Below, one piece after another: positions 53,380 through 61,723 of a stretch of 64,000 nucleotides of DNA. The notes under the pieces were generated by a model that worked only from the letters and a program-made list of their open reading frames with translations, was not told the origin of the DNA and ran no database searches. The translations under genes were made by a program, and so were the position numbers. Every line of letters starts with the position of its first letter. Position 1 is the stretch's first letter. Where the stretch lies: positions 1 to 64,000 of the forward strand of contig JAXLRT010000023.1 of the NCBI GenBank assembly GCA_046330955.1, written 5' to 3'. The DNA is from JADJPO01 sp046330955. GTDB lineage: Bacteria > Actinomycetota > Actinomycetes > Actinomycetales > Kineosporiaceae.

Positions 53380-54167
53380 GCGGTCCTCCGGGACGAGCGG
53401 GTGGCACGGGCCGAGGCATGGGCACCCTTGGCCGGGACGAGGCGGTGCACCAGGTACGAGGCGACCTCGCCCGGAGTGGTGCCCTTGCCGAAGATGCGGT
53501 CGACGCCGAGGTCGGTGGCGGCCCCCTCGTCGAAGCGCGGGCCACCGACCACCAGCACCGGACGGCGATCGGCCGGGTAGGCCTCGCGGAACGCGGCCGA
53601 CATCTCGCGGGTGTTGTGCAGGTGGGCGTCCTTCTGGGTGACCACCTGCGAGACCAGGACGGCGTCCGCCCGGGTGGCGATGGCCCGCTCGACCAGGTCG
53701 GGCACCAGCACCTGGGCGCCGAGGTTGTGTACCTCGATCTCGCGGTAGTACTCCAGGCCCTTCTCGCCGGCGAAGCCCTTGATGTTGAGGATCGCGTCGA
53801 TGCCGACGGTGTGGGCGTCGGTGCCGATGCAGGCGCCGACCACGACCAGTTTGCGGCGCAACCGGGTGCGGATCGCGGCGTTGACCTCCTTGGCGGCCAG
53901 CAGCGGGTACTCGCGCTCGGCGACGTGGACGGCGTCCAGGTCGACCAGGTGGTTCACCCGGCCGTAGACCACGAAGAAGGTGTAGCCCTCCCCCATGGCC
54001 TTGGCGTGCACGACCAGGGCGGGGTCCATGCCCATGGCCCGGGCCAGCTGTTGGGCGGCGCCCTCGGCCTTCTTGCCCGCCGGGACGGGCAAGGTGAACG
54101 ACAGCTGCACCATGCCGTCGCCGGTGGTGTCGCCATAGGGCCGGATCACCGAGCCGGACGCGGTCAT
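53376..54167 (-). CDS. kamE: Lysine 5,6-aminomutase, beta subunit
   Basis: A 263-residue cobalamin-binding subunit of the adenosylcobalamin- and PLP-dependent enzyme that moves the terminal amino group of D-lysine or L-beta-lysine. The B12 motif DxHxxG is D117-A-H119-T-V-G122 in GTDAHTVGIDAIL. The PLP lysine is expected 11 residues after the B12 histidine (H133/K144 in Clostridium), and K130 stands exactly there. Conserved PVLVVGGPRFDEGAATDLGV follows. The start overlaps kamD by 4 nt and the end overlaps kal by 4 nt, so all three are coupled. Confidence 0.95.
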   Translation of the reverse strand: MTASGSVIRPYGDTTGDGMVQLSFTLPVPAGKKAEGAAQQLARAMGMDPALVVHAKAMGEGYTFFVVYGRVNHLVDLDAVHVAEREYPLLAAKEVNAAIRTRLRRKLVVVGACIGTDAHTVGIDAILNIKGFAGEKGLEYYREIEVHNLGAQVLVPDLVERAIATRADAVLVSQVVTQKDAHLHNTREMSAAFREAYPADRRPVLVVGGPRFDEGAATDLGVDRIFGKGTTPGEVASYLVHRLVPAKGAHASARATRSSRRTA

Positions 54168-55738
54168 CGCGAGGCTCCTTCCGCGAGCAGGTCGAGGGCG
54201 GGGTTGAGGTAGCCGGCGGCGCGTTGCTCGACGCCGTCCAGGCCCTTGCCGGCATCGGCCGGCCGGCGCATCAGCCCGAAGGTGCCGTCGCCGATGGCGT
54301 TCAGCAGCCCGTCGTCCACGATCTTCTCCAGCAGCTCGACCGCCTCGCCGAGCACGGTGCGGGCGCGGGTGGCGATGAAGCCGTCGGCCGGCGGGTGGAA
54401 GTCCTCCGTCAGGCCGGAACAGGCATCCATCACGTAGCGCACGTTCTGCAACGCCAGGTCGCGGTCGGACAGCCACGGCGTCACCACCGCCTCGGTCATC
54501 ATGCCGACCAGCAGGATGCCCTGGCCGGTCAGTGCCCCGGCGAGGTTGAAGAAGCCGTCCAGCAGGTAGCCGCGGAAGACGTCGCCGGTCATGTGCTTGG
54601 TCGGCGGCATCCACTTCAGCGGGGCGTCCGGGAACAGGGTGCGGGCCAGCAGCGCGTGGGCCAGTTCGAGCCGGAACGACTGCGGCACCGCCGGGTCGAT
54701 CTCGAAGGCGTGCCCCAGGCCCATCTGCCACGGCTCCAGGCCGGCCTCGGCGGCGAAGTACTCGTTCAGCAGCTGGCTGACGGTGACGGTGTGGGCGGCG
54801 TCGACGGCGTCCGCGGTGGTGAGGTAGTTGTCCTCGCCGGTGTTGATGATGATCCCGGCGCGGGCGTGGATCTGACGGGAGAACCGCTGGTCGACGAAGG
54901 TGCGGATCGGGTTGATGTCGCGGAACAGGATCCCGTACATGGAGTCGTTGAGCATCATGTCGAGGCGTTCCATCCCCGCCAGCGCCGCGATCTCGGGCAT
55001 GCACAGGCCCGAGGCGTAGTTGGTCAGCCGGACGTAGCGGCCGAGTTCGCGGCTCACCTCGTCCAGCGCCGCCCGCATGATGCGGAAGTTCTCCTGCGTG
55101 GCGTAGGTGCCGGCATACCCCTCGCGGGTGGCGCCCTCGGGGACGTAGTCGAGCAGGCTCTGCCCGGTGGAGCGGATCACCGCGATCACGTCGGCGCCGG
55201 CGCGGGCCGCTGCTTGGGCCTGGACGACGTCCTCGTAGATGTCGCCGGTGGCGACGATCAGGTAGATCCAGGGACGGCGTGGCGCGTCGCCCAGCCGGGC
55301 GATCAGCTTCTCGCGCTGGGTGCGGGCGCGATCGATCCGGCGGATCCCGCCTGCGACCGCCGCGCGGGAGGTCCGGGCGGCGCGGACGACGTCCCGGCCC
55401 TCGGGCAGGCGGAAGCTGACCGATCCGGCAGCCGCCTTCTGGGCCAGCGTGAGCAGGTCCTCGGCCTCGCCTCGGGCCAGGGCGTCCCACACCGGTAGGC
55501 AGACCCCGTGCCCCAGACCGGTCTCGGCGCGTACGGCATCGACCAGGTGGTTCACCCAGGGGATGCGTTCGGCGTCGGCGCCGGTCAGGCCGGCCAGCCG
55601 CAGCGTGGCGCGCTCGACCGAGACCGTGGTGTGCGCCGTCGCCAGCTTCACGACGGGGCGCCCGGCGCGGCGAGCCAGGGTGCGCGCCCGACGGACCGTC
55701 GCGGGGTCGAGACTGATCACCGAGGATCGACGAGTCAT
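54164..55738 (-). CDS. kamD: Lysine 5,6-aminomutase, alpha subunit
   Basis: A 524-residue TIM-barrel subunit that holds the substrate and adenosylcobalamin ribose side of the aminomutase. Family stretches include IYLIVATGDIYEDVVQAQAA, RLTNYASGLCMPEIAALAGM, MLNDSMYGILFRDINPIRTF and KWMPPTKHMTGDVFRGYLLD. Length matches the clostridial OraS-like subunit (about 515). ATG 55738 has AAGGAG 8 nt upstream; frame upstream of it is not conserved. It is first in the kamD-kamE-kal operon. Activity requires cobalamin, whose synthesis or uptake genes are not in the window. Confidence 0.95.
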   Translation of the reverse strand: MTRRSSVISLDPATVRRARTLARRAGRPVVKLATAHTTVSVERATLRLAGLTGADAERIPWVNHLVDAVRAETGLGHGVCLPVWDALARGEAEDLLTLAQKAAAGSVSFRLPEGRDVVRAARTSRAAVAGGIRRIDRARTQREKLIARLGDAPRRPWIYLIVATGDIYEDVVQAQAAARAGADVIAVIRSTGQSLLDYVPEGATREGYAGTYATQENFRIMRAALDEVSRELGRYVRLTNYASGLCMPEIAALAGMERLDMMLNDSMYGILFRDINPIRTFVDQRFSRQIHARAGIIINTGEDNYLTTADAVDAAHTVTVSQLLNEYFAAEAGLEPWQMGLGHAFEIDPAVPQSFRLELAHALLARTLFPDAPLKWMPPTKHMTGDVFRGYLLDGFFNLAGALTGQGILLVGMMTEAVVTPWLSDRDLALQNVRYVMDACSGLTEDFHPPADGFIATRARTVLGEAVELLEKIVDDGLLNAIGDGTFGLMRRPADAGKGLDGVEQRAAGYLNPALDLLAEGASR

Positions 55739-55749
55739 CGAAATTTCTC

Positions 55750-55775
55750 CTTCCGATTGCTCGATCGTACGGAAG
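55750..55775 (-). promoter_or_regulatory. Possible operator at the kamD promoter
   Basis: CTTCCG (55750-55755) and CGGAAG (55770-55775) form a 6-bp dyad over a TACGAT -10-like sequence on the minus strand, just upstream of kamD. The short arms make chance possible. Confidence 0.25.
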
Positions 55776-55951
55776 AACTGCACGTTTGGGCTAGCTGCGA
55801 CGAAATATCAGCACTCTGCAGCCGAATCGGATCCATTGTGGACCGCCCCTCGGCTCCGGGGCGCAGCGCCACGTCGGCGGGTCTGGCTCGGTTAGAGTTG
55901 GCCCGCCCTCCGGCACCGGTGCCGAGGCTGAATCCTCGTCCGGGAGGTGTG

Positions 55952-56641
55952 GTGGGCTACCTGATCGCCCGATGGCTGCTCGGCTCGTTCTTCCGCCTGG
56001 TCTGGCGGCCCCGGATCGTCGGGGTGGAGCACATCCCCGCCACCGGCCCGGTGATCATCGCGAGCAATCACCTGAGCTTCATCGACAGTGTGGTCATCCC
56101 ACTGGTGGTGCCCCGCCGGGTGCGGTTCCTGGCCAAGGCGGAGTACTTCGAGGGCACCGGCCTGCGGGGCTGGGTGAATCGGGCGTTCTTCACCGCCGTC
56201 GACGCGGTGCCGGTCAACCGGGACAGCCAGCGCAACGCCATGGCCTCGCTGCGCCTCGCGATGGACGTGCTCGCCCAGGGGACGGCGTTCGGTATCTATC
56301 CCGAGGGCACTCGGTCGCGCGATGGTCGGCTCTATCAGGGGCGCACCGGCGTGGGGTGGCTGGCGCTCGAGTCGGGAGCACCCGTCGTCCCGGTGGCGCT
56401 GGTCGGCACGGACGGGATCCAGCCCGTGGGGGCACGGTTCCCGCGCCGGCACCCGGTGAAGATCAGCTTCGCTCCCCCCATCGACCCCGGTCCGTGGATC
56501 GAGGCGGTCAAGACCTCCGGCGGTGGTGGCCGGGCGCGGCGCGAGATCACCGAGGCGATCATGGCCGCCATCGCCGCCATGTCCCCCCAGGAACTGGCCC
56601 ACGCCTACAACGATCCCCCCGCCGAGCCCACCGAGACCTGA
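55952..56641 (+). CDS. 1-acyl-sn-glycerol-3-phosphate acyltransferase (PlsC) family
   Basis: A 229-residue membrane-associated acyltransferase. The catalytic HX4D motif is NHLSFID and the glycerophosphate-binding motif is IYPEGTRSRDGRLY; PVVPVALVGTDGI follows. It should acylate lysophosphatidic acid or a related lipid. GTG 55952 has GGGAGG upstream. It lies between kamD and kdd on the opposite strand to both, and has no known part in lysine breakdown. Confidence 0.9.
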   Translation: MGYLIARWLLGSFFRLVWRPRIVGVEHIPATGPVIIASNHLSFIDSVVIPLVVPRRVRFLAKAEYFEGTGLRGWVNRAFFTAVDAVPVNRDSQRNAMASLRLAMDVLAQGTAFGIYPEGTRSRDGRLYQGRTGVGWLALESGAPVVPVALVGTDGIQPVGARFPRRHPVKISFAPPIDPGPWIEAVKTSGGGGRARREITEAIMAAIAAMSPQELAHAYNDPPAEPTET

Positions 56642-56655
56642 CCGGAACACCCCGG

Positions 56656-56763
56656 CCCAACCCGCTCATGCTCCGCAGCCGACCGGCGAAAACGCTGTCA
56701 TGACGCCGAAACGCGTCAGCTGCGGAGCATGGACGGGCGGCTGCGGAGCATGAGCGGGTTGGG
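56656..56763. repeat. 25-bp perfect inverted repeat between convergent genes
   Basis: Arms 56656-56680 and 56739-56763 are perfect complements over 25 bp with a 58-nt spacer. A third copy of the core GCTGCGGAGCATG occurs at 56719-56731. It lies between the convergent plsC-like and kdd genes and may act as a two-way terminator, but the extra internal copy is unusual. Confidence 0.75.
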
Positions 56764-56787
56764 TGAGGTGGGTCTCAGCAGGGTGGG

Positions 56788-57873
56788 TCAGCGGGGTGGG
56801 TGGACGGCGCCGGTGTGGCTGGCCAGGCGGGACTCGAACAGTTCACGGGCGCCGGGTGAGTTGCGCAGGACGTCGAGGGCGAAGTCCGCGTGTCCGGCGG
56901 CGTAGCCGTTGCCGATCAACAGCTGGACGTCGGCCGCCAGGCCTTCCGCGCCGAGGGCGGCAGTGGCGAACGAGGTGGCCATCGAGAAGAACACCACGGT
57001 GCCCAGGTCGGCGGTGGCCAGGATGGCGCCGTGTTCGCAGCCGGGCACGTCGACGCAGACGATCGTGATGTCGGCCGGACCGCCCGCCGCCGCGACCGCC
57101 TCCGACAGTGCCACCGGGTCACGGGCATCGGCCAGCGCCACCACATCGGCCAGCCCGACCTCGATCAGCCGATCGCGCTCGGCCGGCACCGGCACCACGC
57201 CGATGGTGCGCCCGGCCCCGGCCCGGCGGGCGGCGGCCAGGGCCAACGATCCGCTCTTGCCCGCGCCGCCGATCACGGCGACCACGGGCGGGCGGCCCTG
57301 GGCCACATAGCGAGCGACCACCCGGTGGGTCAGCGCCGGGGCGCCGCAGACGTCCATCACCGCCAGGGCCAGCTCGGCGGGCATGTCCTCCGGCAGGTGC
57401 GCCGCGATGGACCGGCCGAACAGGATGGCGTGCCCGTCGCAGGGCACCTGCTCGCTGCGCCCGTCCCACGCCGCCAGCCCGTCACTGATGGCCAGCGGGG
57501 TCAGCGTGAGGGACACCAGGGTGGCGATCCGGTCGCCCGCGGCCAGGCCGAGTCGGCTGTCCGGGCCGGCCTCCTCGACCGTGCCGACCAGCATGCCGCC
57601 GGACCCGGTGACCGGATTGTGCATCTTGCCGCGGGTGGCGATGATCTGGGCGACCTCGGCCCGGACGGCGTCGCCGTCGCCGCCGTGGCGGTCCCACAGC
57701 TGGCGGAAGCTGGCGGCGTCCAGGTTGAGTCGCTCGACCCGGACCCGCACCTCGTCGCGTTGCAGCTGCGGTGAGGTGTCGAGCCGCCAGGCCGCCTGAG
57801 GCAGCACCCCGGTGGGTTCGAGCACCCGGTGCAGGCCCACCGGCGAGGATGCGACCTGAGTCCCAGACGTCAT
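56788..57873 (-). CDS. kdd: L-erythro-3,5-diaminohexanoate dehydrogenase
   Basis: A 361-residue NAD-dependent dehydrogenase that oxidises 3,5-diaminohexanoate to 5-amino-3-oxohexanoate. It resembles medium-chain dehydrogenases, with the nucleotide loop VIGGAGKSGSLALAAARRAG. Family-specific stretches are LNLDAASFRQLWDRHGGDGD, GKMHNPVTGSGGMLVG and ADLGTVVFFSMATSF. ATG 57873 has GAAGGAG upstream. It is divergent from kamA and transcribed towards the convergent plsC-like gene. The assignment relies on these patterns plus the neighbouring aminomutases. Confidence 0.92.
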   Translation of the reverse strand: MTSGTQVASSPVGLHRVLEPTGVLPQAAWRLDTSPQLQRDEVRVRVERLNLDAASFRQLWDRHGGDGDAVRAEVAQIIATRGKMHNPVTGSGGMLVGTVEEAGPDSRLGLAAGDRIATLVSLTLTPLAISDGLAAWDGRSEQVPCDGHAILFGRSIAAHLPEDMPAELALAVMDVCGAPALTHRVVARYVAQGRPPVVAVIGGAGKSGSLALAAARRAGAGRTIGVVPVPAERDRLIEVGLADVVALADARDPVALSEAVAAAGGPADITIVCVDVPGCEHGAILATADLGTVVFFSMATSFATAALGAEGLAADVQLLIGNGYAAGHADFALDVLRNSPGARELFESRLASHTGAVHPPR

Positions 57874-57907
57874 CACGTTCTCCTTCGCTGAAGCGACACT
57901 GCCTGAG

Positions 57908-57913
57908 ATTCTA
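57908..57913 (-). promoter_or_regulatory. -10 element for kdd
   Basis: TAGAAT on the minus strand (57913-57908), with a TTCGTC -35-like hexamer 18 nt upstream, lies in the 88-bp gap shared with kamA. Confidence 0.35.
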
Positions 57914-57947
57914 CGGTCGGCATATCGAAATGACGAAGAATCTCCCG

Positions 57948-57953
57948 TACAGT
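57948..57953 (+). promoter_or_regulatory. -10 element giving a leaderless kamA mRNA
   Basis: TACAGT ends 8 nt before the kamA ATG at 57962, and TCGAAA lies at the -35 position 17 nt upstream. The start point would be at or next to the start codon. Confidence 0.45.
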
Positions 57954-57961
57954 GGGGTCGC

Positions 57962-59527
57962 ATGACTCAGATCACGACGGGCCGGCCCACTCCCGGCGCT
58001 CCGCGTTCTGCGCCCGCTGACACCTCTGCAGCCACTGTGGCGCCCACCGCCCCGGCCACCGGCAACGGCTCGCCGTACCAGCCGTACGTCTACCGGCGTG
58101 CCGAGCTGGTCGAGCCCGACTGGCGGCGGCTGCCGGGCTGGCGTGAGGTCACCGAGGAGCAGTGGCGCAGCGCTCAGTGGCAGCGCGTCAACTGCGTGAA
58201 GAACGTGCGGCAGCTGCGCGCCGTCCTGGGTGATCTCGCGGACGAGGCGTTCTACGTCGACCTCGAGCGCGACCAGGCCGAGCGGGCCACCATGTCGATG
58301 CTGGTGCCGCCGCAGATGATCAACACCATGGTGCCGGCCACCAGCTCGCCGATGCCGGCCGCCGGCGCCGACTTCACCGCGGCCCTGTACGCCGACCCGG
58401 TACGCCGCTACATGCTGCCGGTGTTCTCCGACCGGCACCAGACCTGGCCCTCGCACCCGTTCGCCACCCGCGACTCGCTGCACGAGCACGACATGTGGGT
58501 GGCCGAGGGGCTGACCCACCGCTACCCCACCAAGGTGCTCGCCGAGCTGCTGCCCACCTGCCCGCAGTACTGCGGCCACTGCACCCGGATGGACCTGGTG
58601 GGCAACTCCACCCCGCAGGTCGCCAAGCTGAAGTTCGACCTCAAACCGGTCGACCGGCTCGACCGCATGATCGACTACCTGCGGTCCTCCTCGCAGGTGC
58701 GTGACGTCGTGGTCTCGGGCGGCGACGTGGCGAACCTGCCCTGGAAGAACCTCGAGTCGTTCGTGATGCGGCTGCTCGAGATCGACACCATCCGCGACGT
58801 CCGGCTGGCCACCAAGGCCCTGATGGGGCTGCCGCAGCACTGGCTGCAGCCCGACGTGGTCGAGGGCATGGGACGTATCGCGCGGGCCGCCCGCTCGCGA
58901 GGGGTCAACCTCGCGGTGCACACCCACGTGAACCACGCCAACTCGGTCACTCCGCTGGTCGCCGAGGCCACCATGGCCATGCTCGAGGCCGGGGTGCGCG
59001 ACGTCCGCAACCAGGGCGTGCTGATGCGTGGCATCAATGCCGAGGTGAACGACCTGCTCGACCTGTGCTTCGCGCTACAGGACGGCGCCATGATCACGCC
59101 GTACTACTTCTACATGTGCGACATGATCCCGTTCAGCGAGCACTGGCGGGTCAGCCTCGGCCACGCCCAGGAACTGCAGCACGGGATCATGGGCTACCTG
59201 CCCGGCTTCGCCACCCCGCGGATCGTGTGCGACGTCCCCTTCGTCGGCAAGCGCTGGGTGCACCAGGCGCACTCCTACGACCCGGTGCGCGGCGTCTCGC
59301 AATGGACCAAGAACTACCGGACCTCGATCGAGGCGGACGACGAGGGCGCGCTCACCCGCACCTACCCCTACTACGACCCGGTGGACACCCTGCCCGAGCG
59401 GGGTCAGCAGTGGTGGCGCGCGAACGCCGATCTCGCGCGGGCCGAGGCCGATGCCCTCACCCACGCGGCGGCCAGCCGGCTCGCAGCCCAGGCCCAGGCG
59501 AGCGCGGTGAGTCACACACTGGCCTGA
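57962..59527 (+). CDS. kamA: Lysine 2,3-aminomutase, KamA-family radical SAM enzyme
   Basis: A 521-residue radical SAM, PLP-dependent enzyme that converts L-lysine to L-beta-lysine. The iron-sulfur cluster cysteines are C200, C204 and C207 (CPQYCGHCTRMD, CX3CX2C), followed by VVSGGDVANLPW and LAVHTHVNHANSVTP. The zinc-site-like end and PLP lysine region (CDVPFVGKRWVHQ) are present. It is longer than clostridial KamA (about 416), with an extra Ala/Pro/Thr-rich N-terminus of about 35 residues. Divergent from kdd; with kamDE it accounts for both amino-group migrations in lysine fermentation. Confidence 0.93.
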   Translation: MTQITTGRPTPGAPRSAPADTSAATVAPTAPATGNGSPYQPYVYRRAELVEPDWRRLPGWREVTEEQWRSAQWQRVNCVKNVRQLRAVLGDLADEAFYVDLERDQAERATMSMLVPPQMINTMVPATSSPMPAAGADFTAALYADPVRRYMLPVFSDRHQTWPSHPFATRDSLHEHDMWVAEGLTHRYPTKVLAELLPTCPQYCGHCTRMDLVGNSTPQVAKLKFDLKPVDRLDRMIDYLRSSSQVRDVVVSGGDVANLPWKNLESFVMRLLEIDTIRDVRLATKALMGLPQHWLQPDVVEGMGRIARAARSRGVNLAVHTHVNHANSVTPLVAEATMAMLEAGVRDVRNQGVLMRGINAEVNDLLDLCFALQDGAMITPYYFYMCDMIPFSEHWRVSLGHAQELQHGIMGYLPGFATPRIVCDVPFVGKRWVHQAHSYDPVRGVSQWTKNYRTSIEADDEGALTRTYPYYDPVDTLPERGQQWWRANADLARAEADALTHAAASRLAAQAQASAVSHTLA

Positions 59528-59569
59528 CCCGGCTGGCGTGGCGTCCGGACGAACCGGAATCATCGGGGC

Positions 59570-61723
59570 ATGACAGCTCAGTGGACCTTCGGCGGCGAGC
59601 CGCCGGCCCTGGCGCACACCGGCGTCGTGACCCTGGTCGAGGGCTCGACCTTCTGCATCGGGGCGAGCAACGGCGACCTGGTGCCACCCGCCGTCCACGG
59701 GTTGTTCTTCCGCGACACCCGCATCCTGTCGCGCTGGCAGGTGCGGGTCGATGGGCACGAGCTGGAGGGCCTGAAGGTCGACCAGCCGGACCCGTTCTCG
59801 GCGGTCTACCTGTCCCGGACGCCGCCGCGCCCGGGGCGGGCCGACAGCACGTTGCTGGTGGTGCGCCGGCGCTACATCGGTGACGGCATGCGCGAGGACC
59901 TGACGCTCGAGAACCTCGCCGCCGAGGCGGTCGGCTGCACCGTGACCGTGCTGGTGGAGTCCGATTTCGCCGACCTGTTCGAGGTCAAGGAGAACCGCGT
60001 CCACCCCCTCGCCGGCCGGGTCGGGATCACGGCCACGGACTCGTTCCAGGCCGAGTATCGCTGGATGGGCCACTCCCGTGGGGTGCGGGTGAGCGCCGAT
60101 CCGGTGCCCGCCTACCAGCCGGGGGTGCTCACCTTCCACGTCGTGGTGCCCGCCCGGGGCCGGTGGGAGGCCTGCCTTCAGGTACAGGCCTCGGTGGACG
60201 ACGTGCCGGTGCCGGGCCGGCACCTCTGTGGCCAGCCGACCGGGTCGAGTTCGCCCGAGCAGGCACTGAGCGCCTGGCGCCGACATGCGCCGCGCTTCGA
60301 CGGACATGCCGGACTGACCGCCACGTTGCGTCGCAGTCAGGAGGATCTCGGCGTCCTGCGCATCTTCGACCGTGAGCATCCCGAGCGGGCGGCCGTCGCA
60401 GCGGGAGCGCCGTGGTTCATGTCCCTGTTCGGGCGCGACAGTCTGCTGTCGGCGTGGATGGCGCTGCCGGTCGATCGCGGCCTGGCCATCGGCACGCTGC
60501 AGACCTTGGGCGGCCTGCAGGGCAAGGTGGACAACCCGCTCACCGAGGAGCAGCCCGGGCGGATCATGCACGAGCGCCGGGCGGGCCTGGCCACCGAGCT
60601 GATGCTGGGCGGCGGCGACGTCTACTACGGCAGCGCCGATGCCACGCCCTTGTTCGTCATGCTGCTCGAGCAGGCGTGGCGCTGGGGCGCGCGCACCGAG
60701 GAGGTCACGGCCCTGCTGCCGTTCGCCGACCGGGCCCTGGACTGGGTGATCGGGGACGGCGACCGCGACGGTGACGGGTTCGTCGAGTACCGCCGGGCCA
60801 CCGACCGCGGCCTGGCCAACCAGGGCTGGAAGGACTCCTGGGACGGGATCAACTTCGCCGGCGGCCGGATCGCCGAGCCCCCGATCGCGTTGTGCGAGGT
60901 GCAGGGCTACGCCTATGCCGCGTTCCGGGCGCGGGCGGCGCTGGCGGCCGATTTCGGGGACGAGCAGGGCGCCCACCGCTGGTCCGAGCGGGCGCGCTCG
61001 CTGAAGGCCGCCTTCCACGAGGCGTTCTGGCTGCCCGAGCAGGGCTACTACGCCATCGCCCTGGACGGCGACAAGCAGCCGGTGGACGCGTTGGCGTCCA
61101 ACATGGGGCACTGCCTGTGGACCGGCATCGTGGACGACGAGCACGCCGCCCAGGTGGTCGAGCACCTGCTCTCCCCCGCGATGTTCACCGGGTGGGGCGT
61201 GCGGACCCTGGCCTCGACCATGGGGGCCTACAACCCGATGTCGTACCACAACGGGTCGGTCTGGCCGCACGACACCGCCATCGTGCTGGCGGGCATGGTG
61301 CGGTACGGCTTCCTGGAGCAGGCGCAGCAGGTCGCCACGGGTCTGATGGACGCTGCCGAGGCCTTCGGCGGTCGGTTGCCCGAACTGTTCTGCGGTTTCG
61401 ACCGGTCCGAGTTCAGCGGCCCGGTGCCCTATCCGACCTCGTGTTCACCGCAGGCCTGGGCGGCGGCCACCCCGTTGCTGCTGCTGCGCAGCCTGTTGCA
61501 GCTCGAGCCCGATGTGCCGGCGGGACGGATCACGATCGCCCCGCAGCTGCCGCCCGGCATGCTGCCGATCACCATCGAGCAGCTGTCGGTCGCCGACGGC
61601 CAGCTGTCGCTGACCGTCGACGCGACCGGCAGGTGCTCCGTGACCCGCAGCCCGGATCACCTCATCGTGCAGCTGGCCGGGACAGCTCCCCCGCAGCCGG
61701 ACCCGACGCCGTCCAGCCGTTGA
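59570..61723 (+). CDS. Glycogen debranching enzyme-like glycosidase
   Basis: A 717-residue cytoplasmic protein. The N-terminal domain (about 10-210) is the glycogen debranching N-terminal beta domain (VEGSTFCIGASNGDL, GLFFRDTRILSRWQVRV). The C-terminal part is an (alpha/alpha)6 barrel of amylo-alpha-1,6-glucosidase/GH63-like type (PWFMSLFGRDSLLSAWMALP, NQGWKDSWDGINF, YNPMSYHNGSVWPHDTAI), with candidate acid residues in KDSWDG. It probably trims alpha-glucan branches or a trehalose-like oligosaccharide. Its 3' end overlaps the convergent glycosyltransferase gene by 62 bp. Confidence 0.9.
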   Translation: MTAQWTFGGEPPALAHTGVVTLVEGSTFCIGASNGDLVPPAVHGLFFRDTRILSRWQVRVDGHELEGLKVDQPDPFSAVYLSRTPPRPGRADSTLLVVRRRYIGDGMREDLTLENLAAEAVGCTVTVLVESDFADLFEVKENRVHPLAGRVGITATDSFQAEYRWMGHSRGVRVSADPVPAYQPGVLTFHVVVPARGRWEACLQVQASVDDVPVPGRHLCGQPTGSSSPEQALSAWRRHAPRFDGHAGLTATLRRSQEDLGVLRIFDREHPERAAVAAGAPWFMSLFGRDSLLSAWMALPVDRGLAIGTLQTLGGLQGKVDNPLTEEQPGRIMHERRAGLATELMLGGGDVYYGSADATPLFVMLLEQAWRWGARTEEVTALLPFADRALDWVIGDGDRDGDGFVEYRRATDRGLANQGWKDSWDGINFAGGRIAEPPIALCEVQGYAYAAFRARAALAADFGDEQGAHRWSERARSLKAAFHEAFWLPEQGYYAIALDGDKQPVDALASNMGHCLWTGIVDDEHAAQVVEHLLSPAMFTGWGVRTLASTMGAYNPMSYHNGSVWPHDTAIVLAGMVRYGFLEQAQQVATGLMDAAEAFGGRLPELFCGFDRSEFSGPVPYPTSCSPQAWAAATPLLLLRSLLQLEPDVPAGRITIAPQLPPGMLPITIEQLSVADGQLSLTVDATGRCSVTRSPDHLIVQLAGTAPPQPDPTPSSR

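Noticed and set aside
55952..56641. PlsC-like gene as the missing lysine-pathway cleavage enzyme
   Set aside because: Its HX4D and PEGTRS motifs are those of acyltransferases; it has no resemblance to Kce.
55739..57961. Shared operator in the kamD and kdd-kamA promoters
   Set aside because: Both contain TTCGTC and GATAT-like bits, but order and spacing differ, so the likeness is too weak to report.
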